From an uncultured Lachnospiraceae bacterium (lineage in GTDB: Bacteria; Bacillota; Clostridia; Lachnospirales; Lachnospiraceae), in assembly GCA_946549035.1 (NCBI GenBank), contig CAMNQH010000012.1, positions 1-64,000 of the forward strand: 64,000 nucleotides of DNA. Reading direction: 5' to 3'. The notes below the pieces were generated by a model. It saw nothing but the letters and a program-made list of their open reading frames with translations, ran no database searches and had not been told where the DNA came from. Position 1 is the first letter of the stretch. Every line of letters begins with the position of its first letter. Positions 38,807 through 49,651 of this stretch are shown in pieces. The translations under genes were made by a program, and so were the position numbers.

Positions 38807-40252
38807 ATGGCACAGGGATATCAGAAGGAACGTTATGGAGACGAGGATTTTGTAACCGTATATCCGGGGGTATACGACCATGGGGAGAAGGAATATTTAG
38901 ACGCATATCTTGCAGAATGCAAGGCTATTGAAGAACGGGGAACCATTGACGTAAAGAGAATGATTGAGGGAAAACTGCCGGAAGGGACGCCGGGCTTCGA
39001 GAAGATGTACGACGTGCCCCGGGTATTGGTGGAGTATCAAAACAAGAGAATCGACCCGGAGAATCGGCTGATCAACGACGGAGATTATGCCAGAAAAATG
39101 GGTTATCAGGATATCTTTACTTTGCCCACCTTTGCGCCCCACTCCAATGTGGATAAGGCGTTCCCTCCTGCGGCCCGGGATACGATTCTGGTAAGCCAGC
39201 TCAACGGGAATATTACAGCTTATCTGCCCATTTATCCGGAGGATACCTTGTATCTGGTACATAATAAGCGCACCATACGTGACATTACGCCTCAGGGCGG
39301 AAGCACTCGCCGGTATATGGCCATTTCCGGGGAAGGCTCCATTTACAATCAAAGAGGGGAAAAGGTCAACGACATGACCTGGAATATCTGTGAAGGCGTA
39401 CGGATTTTTAAGGAAGCGCGCCGTCCTATGAAGCGGGAGGACATGGGCTTTTTGGATTCCTGGGAGAGTCCGGACTGGATGGCGCGTCCCCAGCATCACT
39501 ATACAAAAAAGGACTGGGAATTTATTTTAGAGGGGTGGAAAAACGAAAAGCGCCAGGGAGATGCGCCTTTGTATTGGGAAGACGTTGCTGTAGGCGATAT
39601 GCCTGAGATGACCATCGACGGCCCCATTATGGAGGGGCCGGATCCGGATGAAAGCTCTGGACACGGCAAGGGCGGAAGCATTACCTTAAAGGAGAAAATG
39701 CTTCAGGAAAATGGTACAGAGACCATGGAGCTTGATCCGGAAAACGGCCTTTATATTCCAAAGAACCGGGAGGATTACGTTCCCGCTTTCCCTAACTTGA
39801 AGGGAGAGACGGCTACCGATGAGCGGGGAGAGAATTTTAGTGAGGCGGAGATCCATAAAAAACGGGCTAATGAGCGGGGCGTACTGCTGAATTATGTAGG
39901 ACGGGATATTGCCCTTCGGCATGTCAATAGCTGGATGGGGGATTATGGCTGGCTTAAGACGATTCGGTGGGAGATTATGTCGCCGGAGCTGATGGCTATG
40001 TATGGCAAAGAAGTGCCCAAGGCGCCTTATTTTAAAAACTTTATGAAAAAGGTTCCTTTTATGTGTGACAAGAATCTGACGGCCCATCCTCTCACAGAGG
40101 ATTTGGCGATTGTGAAATCCTATGTAACAGATAAATATTTTGAAAACGGGGAGCCTTTGGTAGAACTGACCTGGTGGATTGAGACAATCGATCATTATAT
40201 TTACTGCGACGGACAGGCGGTTGTAAAGCTGCCCTCTAAAAATCAAAAGTAA
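38807..40252 (+). CDS. MaoC-like double-hotdog hydratase/dehydratase-family protein
   Basis: N-terminal half YARKMGYQDIFTLPTFAP resembles MaoC_dehydrat_N; C-terminal half has PLYWEDVAVGDMPEMTIDGPI. Confidence 0.65.
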   Translation: MAQGYQKERYGDEDFVTVYPGVYDHGEKEYLDAYLAECKAIEERGTIDVKRMIEGKLPEGTPGFEKMYDVPRVLVEYQNKRIDPENRLINDGDYARKMGYQDIFTLPTFAPHSNVDKAFPPAARDTILVSQLNGNITAYLPIYPEDTLYLVHNKRTIRDITPQGGSTRRYMAISGEGSIYNQRGEKVNDMTWNICEGVRIFKEARRPMKREDMGFLDSWESPDWMARPQHHYTKKDWEFILEGWKNEKRQGDAPLYWEDVAVGDMPEMTIDGPIMEGPDPDESSGHGKGGSITLKEKMLQENGTETMELDPENGLYIPKNREDYVPAFPNLKGETATDERGENFSEAEIHKKRANERGVLLNYVGRDIALRHVNSWMGDYGWLKTIRWEIMSPELMAMYGKEVPKAPYFKNFMKKVPFMCDKNLTAHPLTEDLAIVKSYVTDKYFENGEPLVELTWWIETIDHYIYCDGQAVVKLPSKNQK

Positions 40253-40299
40253 CAAAACAGACGAAAAGTGAAAATAGAAAAGAAAGCAGAGGAATATAT

Positions 40300-41337
40300 A
40301 TGAAAGCGGTAAAATATTGCGGCGTGGGCCATTTGGAATATATAGATCTTCCCAAGCCGAAGGCCCAGGCGGGGGAAGTGCTGGTAAAGATTTTATACTG
40401 CGGGATTTGCGGGACCGATATTCATGCCTATTCCCATCCGGGAATCTTTGACTGGGAGCTGGTACTGGGGCACGAGGCCGTGGGAATAGTAGAAGAAGTG
40501 GGAACTGGGGTTACGAATGTAAAAGTGGGAGACCGGGTGGCTGTTGGGCCTCCAGGAGATTGTGGAAACTGCTATTCCTGCAATACGGGACATCCAAACA
40601 CCTGCGCCCATGCATTTTTTGATACCCTGGGAATCGGGCCGGGAACCCAGGGGGCATATGCCGAATATGTGTTGTCAAAGCATCCCCAGAATGAATTGTT
40701 TTTAATTCCGGAGGGAATGGAATGGGAACAGGCGGTACTCTTTGACGTCATTGGCGTAGGGTTCCACGGGGTGCGCAGATCCGATATGAAGGTGGGAGAC
40801 GACGTAGTGGTGTCCGGCTGCGGTTCTATCGGCCTGTCGGTAATCCAGGCCGCCAGACTGGCAGGGGCTAAGAAGCTGATTGCCTTTGACCCTGTGGAAG
40901 AGAAGCGGGCGCTGGCCATAAAGGCGGGGGCTGACTATGCCCTGGATCCGGGGAAAGAAGCAGATTTAAAAAAGGCGAAGGAGCTTTTATCTCATGCAGG
41001 AGGAGCCCAGGTATCTTTTGAAGCGGCGGGACATCCGGCTTCCGTAGCCCAGTGTGTGGAGCTTACTATGGCGGGAGGCCAGGTGATGATTGTGGGCAGC
41101 GACGGAAGAGCTTATGAGTTGGTTTCGGCAGCATTGGGCCCGCGGGAGCTGGATTTGAAATTTACGTTTACATACACGAAGGAAGAGATCCATACCTTGT
41201 TTGAACTGATTGCAATGGGAAAATGGAGTACCCAGGTATATACGGTTGAGAAGGCGCCCTTGTCGGAGGCCATTGAAACAATGGAACAGTTATCCGCCGG
41301 GAAGCTTACGGCAGCCAGGGTTCTGCTGACGCCATAG
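40300..41337 (+). CDS. Zinc-dependent MDR alcohol/polyol dehydrogenase
   Basis: CGICGTDIHAY, GHEAVGIVEEVG, VSGCGSIGLSVIQAARLAGA. Confidence 0.93.
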   Translation: MKAVKYCGVGHLEYIDLPKPKAQAGEVLVKILYCGICGTDIHAYSHPGIFDWELVLGHEAVGIVEEVGTGVTNVKVGDRVAVGPPGDCGNCYSCNTGHPNTCAHAFFDTLGIGPGTQGAYAEYVLSKHPQNELFLIPEGMEWEQAVLFDVIGVGFHGVRRSDMKVGDDVVVSGCGSIGLSVIQAARLAGAKKLIAFDPVEEKRALAIKAGADYALDPGKEADLKKAKELLSHAGGAQVSFEAAGHPASVAQCVELTMAGGQVMIVGSDGRAYELVSAALGPRELDLKFTFTYTKEEIHTLFELIAMGKWSTQVYTVEKAPLSEAIETMEQLSAGKLTAARVLLTP

Positions 41338-41361
41338 AATCGGAGAGAAAGCGGTGAGATT

Positions 41362-42282
41362 ATGACCAGGAAACGTAAATATAATTGGCGCAGATGCCTT
41401 CCTTTTTATTTGATGGCTCTGCCGGCTTTAATTTATATTTTTATTAACAACTATATTCCTATGTTTGGGATTGTGATTGCCTTTAAAAATTATAAGGTGA
41501 CCAAAGGAATCTTTGGCAGCGATTGGTGCGGGCTTGACAATTTTCAGTTTTTGTTTCGCTCTCCGGACGCCTTTAATATTACAAAAAATACCATATTATA
41601 TAATTTTGCCTTTATTGTAATCGGGACCGTCTGCGCTATTTTTGTAGCAATCCTGCTGAACGCAGTAAAAAGTAAGGTGAGCCGGAATATTTTCCAGACG
41701 CTGATTCTTTTGCCTTATCTGGTATCTATTATTGTGGTGTCCTATGTGGTATACGCTTTTTTAAGTCCCGCCAATGGGTTTATCAATACCAATTTGCTGG
41801 GCGGGCTGGGGAAGGCTCCTGTTTCCTGGTATGAGGAGGCAAAATACTGGCCTTTCATTCTGGTGTTTGTGAATGTCTGGAAAAGCTTTGGGTATAACAG
41901 TATCATTTATGTGGCTACCATTGCCGGCTTTGACAATTCTATGTACGAGGCGGCGGCGGTGGACGGGGCCACTACTTGGCAGCAAATTAAGAGGATTACT
42001 ATGCCCTGCTTAAAGCCTACGATTATCACTCTGACACTGATGAGCGTGGGCCGTGTGTTCTTTTCGGATTTTGGCCTTTTTTACCAGGTGACCATGAATT
42101 CCGGAGCCCTGATTGACGCCACGGGAACCATTGATACTTATGTATACCGAGGATTGATGGAGCGGGGGAACATCGGGATGTCGGCGGCGGCGGGCTTCTA
42201 TCAGTCCCTGGTAGGCTTTGTACTGATTCTTGCGGCCAACGGAATCACCAGGAAGCTGAGCAAAGACAATGCGCTATTTTAG
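41362..42282 (+). CDS. ABC transporter permease (LplB-like)
   Basis: EAAAVDGATTWQQIKRITMPCLKP EAA motif. Confidence 0.92.
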   Translation: MTRKRKYNWRRCLPFYLMALPALIYIFINNYIPMFGIVIAFKNYKVTKGIFGSDWCGLDNFQFLFRSPDAFNITKNTILYNFAFIVIGTVCAIFVAILLNAVKSKVSRNIFQTLILLPYLVSIIVVSYVVYAFLSPANGFINTNLLGGLGKAPVSWYEEAKYWPFILVFVNVWKSFGYNSIIYVATIAGFDNSMYEAAAVDGATTWQQIKRITMPCLKPTIITLTLMSVGRVFFSDFGLFYQVTMNSGALIDATGTIDTYVYRGLMERGNIGMSAAAGFYQSLVGFVLILAANGITRKLSKDNALF

Positions 42283-42293
42283 GAGGGAGTAAC

Positions 42294-43163
42294 ATGGTTG
42301 AGAGTAAAAAAATGAAAATACTGGCCTACAGTGTGATGATTGTGCTGTCGGTAATCTGTGTAGTCCCTTTCCTGTTAATGATTTCGGCTTCCGTGACCAG
42401 CGAGACCTCTCTGTTGGTGCAGGGTTATAGCTTCTGGCCCAAGGAGATTTCCTTTGGAGCCTATGAATATTTGTTTGCAGACGGGGTCACGATTCTCCGT
42501 GCTTACGGAATCACAATTTTGGTGACATTCATCGGCACCTCAGTATCCTTGGTTTTGACGACCCTGCTGGCTTACAGTATCTCCCGAAAAAATCTGCCGG
42601 GTAGGAATGTAATCGCCTTTCTTGTGTTTTTTGCCATGCTGTTTAACGGAGGGATCGTTCCTTCCTATATTATGTGGAACAATTTTTTCCATATCAAAAA
42701 TACCTTGTTTGCCCTGATTGTGCCCAACTATCTAGTATTTGGCTTTTATGTGATTATGATGCGGACGTATTTTACCAGCAATATTCCGGAAGAGGTGCTG
42801 GAGTCTACCCGTATTGACGGGGCCGGAGAATTTACCATTCTGGTGAAAATGGTAGTGCCAATGGCAGTGCCTATTCTGGCTACAGTGGGAATGATGCAGG
42901 CCATTACTTATTGGAATGAATGGCAGAACGGATTGTACTACGTCAGTGATTCTAAATTATATACCATTCAGTTGATTTTAAATAAGATGATCAGCAATGC
43001 CGACGCTATTAAAACCATAGCGACAAATGTCAGCATGGAGCTGCCCAGTGTGTCCATACGAATGGCGGTGGCGGTGCTGGGAGCGCTGCCGATTATGTGT
43101 ATTTTTCCATTTTTCCAGAAGTACTATGTGAAGGGAATCACCATTGGAGCAGTGAAAGGTTAG
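42294..43163 (+). CDS. ABC transporter permease (LplC-like)
   Basis: ESTRIDGAGEFTILVKMVVPMAVP EAA motif. Confidence 0.92.
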   Translation: MVESKKMKILAYSVMIVLSVICVVPFLLMISASVTSETSLLVQGYSFWPKEISFGAYEYLFADGVTILRAYGITILVTFIGTSVSLVLTTLLAYSISRKNLPGRNVIAFLVFFAMLFNGGIVPSYIMWNNFFHIKNTLFALIVPNYLVFGFYVIMMRTYFTSNIPEEVLESTRIDGAGEFTILVKMVVPMAVPILATVGMMQAITYWNEWQNGLYYVSDSKLYTIQLILNKMISNADAIKTIATNVSMELPSVSIRMAVAVLGALPIMCIFPFFQKYYVKGITIGAVKG

Positions 43164-43230
43164 TAAAAAAGGAGTGTCAAGAAAGCCGGGATCAGGAGAA
43201 ATCAAAAAGGAAAGGTTAGGGTAGAAAGAA

Positions 43231-46140
43231 ATGAAATTTCCGGAATATTTTACAAAAGACTGCTTTCGGGATGAAGAGGAAACTGTAATAGAAGGGAAAA
43301 TCCGCGCATTGCTTAAGGAGATGACCAACGAAGAAAAGGCAGAGCTTTGCCACGGGGGAAGCAATCCTCCTGAAGTAGGGCAGGTGGGAAACGGGGGCTA
43401 TCTTAAGGGCGTACCCCGGCTGGGGGTGCCGGAGATTCGTATGTATGACGGTCCGGCAGGCGTTACCTCCATTTATGAGACCACGGGACTTCCGGCGGAA
43501 GAGATGCTGGCCTCTTCCTGGAGCAGGGAGCTGGCAAAGGACTACGGCAGCGTGACGGGGAGCGAAAATCAGATGATTTCGGGAAACTGCCAGTTAGGAG
43601 CGGAGGTGGACTTGGTACGCACCACTCATTTTAATCGTACCCGGGATATGTTGGGAGAGGATCCTTATCTGGCAGGGGAGCTTGCCGTTCCCCTGGTCAA
43701 AGGGATCCAAAAGCATCATGTGATAGCGGTATTGAAGCATTTTGCCGGGTATATCGTCAGTGTAGACCCGGCAGATACGGCGGATATGATAATTGATGAA
43801 CAGACCATGCAGGAGCTGTATTTGAGACCCTTTGCCCGTTGTATTCATGAGGCGGACGCCTTGGGGATAATGACGACCTACAGTCGTGTCAACGGTCCTT
43901 ATGCGGCCAATGCCAAGCCTTTGATTTGGGATGTGCTCAGAAAGCAGTGGGGCTATCGAGGCCTTACTATGTGCGACTGGGGCGGAAATCACAGCTTTTC
44001 TCTGGTCAAGGGTATGGACATGGAAATGCCTCTGGGGGCCTATAATAGTACAGAACGGATTTTGAAGTTTTTGGATCAGGGGAAGCTGTCTGAGGAAAGC
44101 TTGGATGCGGCGGCAGGCCATGTGCTGTACGCACTGGGAAAAGCCGGATATTTGTCCTTGGTGACTATGGACGAACAGGGAAAAATTCAGAGCCAGGAGG
44201 GACGCGTGGCTCCCATCCGGATGCCGGATACTTATGGGCAACAGGATCAATTACGCCAGAAAAATGCAGATATCGCCCAAGAGGTTGCATTAAAGGGGGC
44301 GGTGTTATTGAAAAATGAACGGGAAGCGCTGCCTCTTACCAAGGAAGACTGGGAACAGGAGAAAGATGTGGTTCTGGTGGGATTTGGGGGAAGCTATGGG
44401 ATCTGCGGCTATGGCCAGGAACGGTCTTATGGAACATTGTCCTATATGCGTTCTCCCATAGAGGAGATCAAGGAGCTTTCGGAATGCCCCCAGGCATTTT
44501 CAGCCCAAGTCGGCATTGATTATGCCGGAGCCTGTATGGATTCCCGGTACCTTTATACGGACGCTGAGGGAGAGAGTCATGGTCTGGTTCGGTCATACGG
44601 GATCAGCCAAGAGGACGGCTATCGCCCGCCTCTTATGAGCATGAATGCAGGAGGCGGAGGAGAGGAATTCTTTGGAGTAGCCTCTCGGGACGAAGAGGAG
44701 GATGAAGAGGAAGGAAGTCTGGATTTTCGCCCTATGGAGCTGTTTATGCCAGGCTCGGATGCAGCAGATATGGAAGGAAAAAAGACGGGGGAAGTCTGCT
44801 GCATTGACAAGACGCTGGAATTTACCTGCGGGGCAGGCAATTACACCTGGAAAAATCAAAAAGACGGCAAGGCATTTCCCAAAGGAAGCGCTTATACCTG
44901 GAAGGGGTATCTTCAAGTGGAAGAGGATGGAGAATATCAGATCAATCTTCAGGGAATCGGCGGGATTGTGGTGTGCAAAATGGATTTGGACGGAACCGGT
45001 TACCAGGATATTGGCTCCATCAAGCTGCGGGAGGGAACCCAGTGGCCTTGGGGCAACCTGGCCTGTACGCCGGAGGGCATGGAGATTTGCGCCACCCGGG
45101 TAGAATTAAAGGCCCGCCGGCGTTATCCCATTCTTATATATGCCAAGGCGCTGCTGGAGGAAAAGGATCTGCAGCTTCGGCTGGCCTGGGTGACTCCGGA
45201 TATGAAACGCAGACAGTGGCAGGATGCGGTTTTAGCGTCCTCCAAAGCGAAAAAAACAATCTTTTTTATACATCAGGGCTTCCAGGTTGCCCACGGGCAG
45301 GCAAAAGGCGGAATGAATTTTACGGAAGGGACGGACCTTACGCTGGAGAGAGAGCAGGAGGAACTGTTGCATCAGGTGGCAAAAGCCGTTCATGGCCATG
45401 GCGGCAAATTGATTGTGGCTGCCTACAACGGAAGCGCTTTTGCTATGAAGTCCTGGGTGGATGAGGCGGACGCCCTGCTTTATTTGTGGATGCCGGGCCA
45501 GTCTGGGAGCCGGGCTTTGGCCAAGCTGCTTTTGGGCCAGGAGAGTCCCAGCGGAAAACTGCCCCAGAGCTTTCCAGACTTCAATGAGAATACGCCGGTG
45601 ACGGATACGCCGGAACATAGAAAGGAACGGTGGGAAGGTGTTAAGGAGCCGGGAAAACCCAGACGTGTCTATGCTTCAGAAGGGATTTATACAGGCTATC
45701 GCTGGTATGATAAGGAGGGCAGAAAGCCGTTATTTCCTTTTGGCCACGGTCTGACTTATACCACCTTCGCTTATTCGAATCTTAAGATTCATAAAGGAGA
45801 GAAACCCTTTGTTACAGTGACGGTTCAAAATACTGGTTCCCGAATGGGAACGGAGATTGTCCAGTTATACCTGGGAGAAGGGGAGACGCCTTCTTATGCC
45901 ATGATGCCAATCAAGCAGCTCTGTGGATTTGCCCGGGCGGAGGATCTTGCCCCTGGGGAGAAGCGGGCTGTGACCATTGAGATTTTTGAGAAGAGCTTTT
46001 TTTACTGGGATATCAAGGCTCCTCTTATAAAAGACTCAAATGGGCGTCTTGGAAAATGGAAAAAGGCAAAAGGCGCCAGAAAACTTTTGGTGGGAGCTTC
46101 TGCAGAGGATATTCGTTTAGAGGGAATCATTGAGGTGTGA
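43231..46140 (+). CDS. GH3 family beta-glycosidase with PA14-like insertion
   Basis: GLTMCDWGGNHS nucleophile region, KHFAGY, fibronectin-like tail; internal YLQVEEDGEYQINLQGIGG resembles PA14. Confidence 0.9.
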   Translation: MKFPEYFTKDCFRDEEETVIEGKIRALLKEMTNEEKAELCHGGSNPPEVGQVGNGGYLKGVPRLGVPEIRMYDGPAGVTSIYETTGLPAEEMLASSWSRELAKDYGSVTGSENQMISGNCQLGAEVDLVRTTHFNRTRDMLGEDPYLAGELAVPLVKGIQKHHVIAVLKHFAGYIVSVDPADTADMIIDEQTMQELYLRPFARCIHEADALGIMTTYSRVNGPYAANAKPLIWDVLRKQWGYRGLTMCDWGGNHSFSLVKGMDMEMPLGAYNSTERILKFLDQGKLSEESLDAAAGHVLYALGKAGYLSLVTMDEQGKIQSQEGRVAPIRMPDTYGQQDQLRQKNADIAQEVALKGAVLLKNEREALPLTKEDWEQEKDVVLVGFGGSYGICGYGQERSYGTLSYMRSPIEEIKELSECPQAFSAQVGIDYAGACMDSRYLYTDAEGESHGLVRSYGISQEDGYRPPLMSMNAGGGGEEFFGVASRDEEEDEEEGSLDFRPMELFMPGSDAADMEGKKTGEVCCIDKTLEFTCGAGNYTWKNQKDGKAFPKGSAYTWKGYLQVEEDGEYQINLQGIGGIVVCKMDLDGTGYQDIGSIKLREGTQWPWGNLACTPEGMEICATRVELKARRRYPILIYAKALLEEKDLQLRLAWVTPDMKRRQWQDAVLASSKAKKTIFFIHQGFQVAHGQAKGGMNFTEGTDLTLEREQEELLHQVAKAVHGHGGKLIVAAYNGSAFAMKSWVDEADALLYLWMPGQSGSRALAKLLLGQESPSGKLPQSFPDFNENTPVTDTPEHRKERWEGVKEPGKPRRVYASEGIYTGYRWYDKEGRKPLFPFGHGLTYTTFAYSNLKIHKGEKPFVTVTVQNTGSRMGTEIVQLYLGEGETPSYAMMPIKQLCGFARAEDLAPGEKRAVTIEIFEKSFFYWDIKAPLIKDSNGRLGKWKKAKGARKLLVGASAEDIRLEGIIEV

Positions 46141-46281
46141 AACCTTCCTTTAGAAAATCAGCAGGAGATAAAATGGCGTCGGAGGGAGAGATCCTTCCGG
46201 CGTTTCGCCGTGTCAAAGCGTTAAAATCTGCTATGAGGGCCCACAGGAAATGTGATATAGTGGAAATGGAGGTGGAATGAA

Positions 46282-47841
46282 ATGTGCCAGATACTTTTGG
46301 TGGACGACGAGCTTTTGACGATTCAGGCCATTGAGCAAAATATTGATTGGGACAGCTGCGGGATTACGCGAGTATTTTTAAGTGATAATGTTTCCCAGGC
46401 CAAAGAATTGCTAAAGAAAGAAGCTGTCACTATGGTAATCAGTGATATTGAAATGCCGGGAGAGGATGGGATCTCCTTCGTTTCCTGGATTCGCCGGGAA
46501 CAGCCCTGGACGCCGGTATTTTTTCTCACAGGATTTGCAGAGTTTGAATACGCCAAAGCCGCGGTATCTCTCCAGGCGGAGGACTATATCTTAAAACCGG
46601 TAAATTATCATGAGCTGGAGGAGAAGATTCGGGGCACTCTTAAGAAGGTGGAACGGAAAAGACAAGAGGGGCAGATGCAGCGGCAGTATGCCCTTCATCG
46701 GGACGAGCTGTATGGAGAGTGGATCCGCTATATTCTCAGTTCCGCCGCAGAACCGTCCCAGGAAGAAATCATTTGCCTGGTGGAACGGTTTCATCTGGAT
46801 TTTACCGTTGACTGCAGGTATCTCTTAGTACGGCTGCGTCTGCAGGGAAAGGAGGAGCTTTCCTGGGAATATTTAGAAAAGAGGAAGCAGGAGCTGGTAA
46901 AGGCCTTAGAAGGGAGAGGGAGAACCGTGTATGCCGCCAATTTCCAGGAGGGACGGTTGGATCTGTGTGTAAAATACAGGGAAGAGACATTGGAGTTCCC
47001 GGAAGAAATGCGAGAGAGCCTGGCTCATCTGACTGCGGGTTGGGAAACCGCCTGCTGCTGTTTTGTCAGCGAGCCGGTTCGGGTGGAGCAGATCGTTCCC
47101 ATGATTCGTAAGATAGCGGACCGGGACGGGAGAAACGTCCTATACCAGAATAGGCTGATTCTGGTGGGGCTTCGGAACATCCCTGTAAAGGAGCGGGGAG
47201 AGACGGTGGATGACAGAAAGTGGAGGGAGCTTTTAGAGAACCGTCAGTTTGAACGCCTGATTTCCGCGATTGATTTTTCTCTTCGGGAATTGATGATTTC
47301 CAAACAAATGGACCGGGAATCCTTAAGGATGGTCTATAACCATTTTATGCAGTTGATGTATCATTATATCGGGGAGAATTTCACCCAGCGGGAGGTGATG
47401 CTCCAGGATGGACAGATTGGAGAGCTGCAGAAAAAAGCCTTGAATTCCGTGGAGGATTTTCGGAATTTTATGCGCCTGTTTTTGGAGCGGATGCAGCAGA
47501 ATTTGATGGAGAACGACGAAAATCAGATGGTTGCGGAGGTGAAAAAGTATATTGAAGAGCACCTGACGGAACGCATCAGCCGCGCCCAGGTGGCGGAGCA
47601 TGTAGCTTTAAACGAGAATTACTTGTCCCGCCTCTTTCACCAGGAAATGGGATTGTCCATTTCAGATTATATTTTGCAAAAACGGATAGTTCTTGCAAAG
47701 AAGCTTCTGGTGCAGACGGATCGTTCGGTGTCAGAGATCGGGAATGAAGTAGGGTATGATGCAACGGCTTATTTTATTCGTCTGTTTAAGCGGGAAGTGG
47801 GGAAAACCCCGAAGGAATATCGGAAGGATATGAGGATTTAA
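46282..47841 (+). CDS. YesN-like AraC-family response regulator
   Basis: Receiver (MVISDIEMPGEDG) plus AraC HTH (GYDATAYFIRLFKREVGKTPKEYRKD). Confidence 0.93.
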   Translation: MCQILLVDDELLTIQAIEQNIDWDSCGITRVFLSDNVSQAKELLKKEAVTMVISDIEMPGEDGISFVSWIRREQPWTPVFFLTGFAEFEYAKAAVSLQAEDYILKPVNYHELEEKIRGTLKKVERKRQEGQMQRQYALHRDELYGEWIRYILSSAAEPSQEEIICLVERFHLDFTVDCRYLLVRLRLQGKEELSWEYLEKRKQELVKALEGRGRTVYAANFQEGRLDLCVKYREETLEFPEEMRESLAHLTAGWETACCCFVSEPVRVEQIVPMIRKIADRDGRNVLYQNRLILVGLRNIPVKERGETVDDRKWRELLENRQFERLISAIDFSLRELMISKQMDRESLRMVYNHFMQLMYHYIGENFTQREVMLQDGQIGELQKKALNSVEDFRNFMRLFLERMQQNLMENDENQMVAEVKKYIEEHLTERISRAQVAEHVALNENYLSRLFHQEMGLSISDYILQKRIVLAKKLLVQTDRSVSEIGNEVGYDATAYFIRLFKREVGKTPKEYRKDMRI

Positions 47842-47863
47842 AAGTTAGAGGAAGAGACTTTTG

Positions 47864-49543
47864 ATGAAAAAAATGTGGAACATGTCCCATTTGGTCAAGC
47901 TTTATCTGGGGCTTTTGCTTTTGGTATTTTTGGGGATTGTAATTTATCTCAATGTATTTGCATTGGGGGAAATCCGGGAGCGGGAGATTGCCAAGGAGCA
48001 GGATACTTTGGCAAACTGGGTGACCATCTGGGACAATATGCTGGAAAATAATACGATTTTTATAGAGAACTTTGTAGCGAACAATGAAGGGATGGTAAAG
48101 CTTGGAGTAGCGAAAACCCATGAAGATGAGGTCTATGCCCTTCAGGAGATTAAGAGCGCGCTGACAGAATATTCCCTGCTTTACAATGGAATGACGGAGG
48201 TGTTTTTCTGTGCCAAAGGACTGGGTGAGAACGGATATCTTACCAATACCCACACAGTCAGGGTCCGTGACCTGGGAATGGCGAAAGAACGCATTGAAAA
48301 GTTTATTCGGGCATATGAGACGGAGGAAATGGAAAGGGGCTGGCTGATCCGCCAAATTGAGGGGCGCAATTATCTGATTTATATGAGAAAGAAAAACGAC
48401 AATTATATCGGCTGCTGGTGCGCCGTAGACGATTTGATTCGAGATGCAGCCACAGCTCACCGGACAGGCAGCAGTTTTTTTGTGGCGGATAAAGAGGGAG
48501 TTTCCGTTACCGACAGCTATTTCAAAGGAGTGAAAATGGATTTGTCCTCCAACCGCTTTTTTTGCCAGGAAACAGAGCGTGAATATTGGCAGATTGTACA
48601 GAAATCCAGTTTGATTTCGCTGTATTTTATCGAGCATCTGGAAAAGGGCGAGGCGGAAGCGGCCATCTTAAAAATCCGCAATTTTATGATATTGGCCTGC
48701 GGGGTTCTGGGGATTTTATTATTACTGTTGTCCGTGTTTTTTGACTATGTTTTATACCGGCCCATTCGTAAGCTGGTGAAGAAGATGCAGCAGATTGCCG
48801 GAGGAAATTTTGAGACAAGGATTACGGATCAGACCCGGTTAAGAGAGGTAGAAGTGCTGTATGAGACCTTCAATCAGATGGTGGATGAAATACGGGACTT
48901 AAAGATTGCCGTATACGAAGATGAGATTCGGCAGCAAAAGATCCGGCTACAATATTTACAAATGCAGATTCGTCCTCATTTTCTGGTGAATGCCTTAAAC
49001 AGTATCCGCACGATGATCGATATGAGGTATTTTGAAAACGCCCAGGAGATGTGCTTCCATTTGGCGGATTATTTCCGGTATTTGTCCAGACAGAATACGG
49101 ATATGGTGATTTTGTCAGAGGAGCTTGCCCATGTGGAGAATTTCCTGGAGATTCAAAAGATGCGGCGGCCGGGAAAAATTGCTTTTGACTGCCGGATCCA
49201 GGAGGAATGCCAGCACTGCCTGGTTCCGCCTCTTTTGATTCAGACCTTTGTGGAAAACAGTTTAAAATACGGCATAGACTTGAAAAAACAGAGAAATTGC
49301 ATTAAAATCCGCATTACCAAGGAAGACGCCCAGGCTCAGATTCTGATTTCGGACAATGGAGCGGGATTTCCACCAAAGGTGCTGGAGGATTTAATGGAAA
49401 ACCGGAGTATCCTCCAGAATCAGCGGGAGTGTGTGGGAATCCGCAACGTAATTGCCCGCTTGCGCCTGTTTTATGGGGAGCAGACAAAGGTGGAATGTTT
49501 TAACCGGGAGGGGGCTGTGGTAAAAATAAGAGTGCCTATGTGA
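47864..49543 (+). CDS. YesM-like sensor histidine kinase
   Basis: QIRPHFLVNALNSIRTMID; LISDNGAGFPPKVLED. Confidence 0.92.
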   Translation: MKKMWNMSHLVKLYLGLLLLVFLGIVIYLNVFALGEIREREIAKEQDTLANWVTIWDNMLENNTIFIENFVANNEGMVKLGVAKTHEDEVYALQEIKSALTEYSLLYNGMTEVFFCAKGLGENGYLTNTHTVRVRDLGMAKERIEKFIRAYETEEMERGWLIRQIEGRNYLIYMRKKNDNYIGCWCAVDDLIRDAATAHRTGSSFFVADKEGVSVTDSYFKGVKMDLSSNRFFCQETEREYWQIVQKSSLISLYFIEHLEKGEAEAAILKIRNFMILACGVLGILLLLLSVFFDYVLYRPIRKLVKKMQQIAGGNFETRITDQTRLREVEVLYETFNQMVDEIRDLKIAVYEDEIRQQKIRLQYLQMQIRPHFLVNALNSIRTMIDMRYFENAQEMCFHLADYFRYLSRQNTDMVILSEELAHVENFLEIQKMRRPGKIAFDCRIQEECQHCLVPPLLIQTFVENSLKYGIDLKKQRNCIKIRITKEDAQAQILISDNGAGFPPKVLEDLMENRSILQNQRECVGIRNVIARLRLFYGEQTKVECFNREGAVVKIRVPM

Positions 49544-49651
49544 AAAAGGAAATCCATAGGGTGTAAAGTTTTTTAAAAGATATTCCCTCAGGAGCGCCAT
49601 TGTGATATAGTGGAGCCAGATATCATCAAAATGACCTTTGTAGGAGGGATT

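Noticed and set aside
46240-49620. Shared TGTGATATAGTGGA upstream of 46282 and 49652
   Set aside because: Most likely a generic extended -10 promoter sequence; too short to argue co-regulation.
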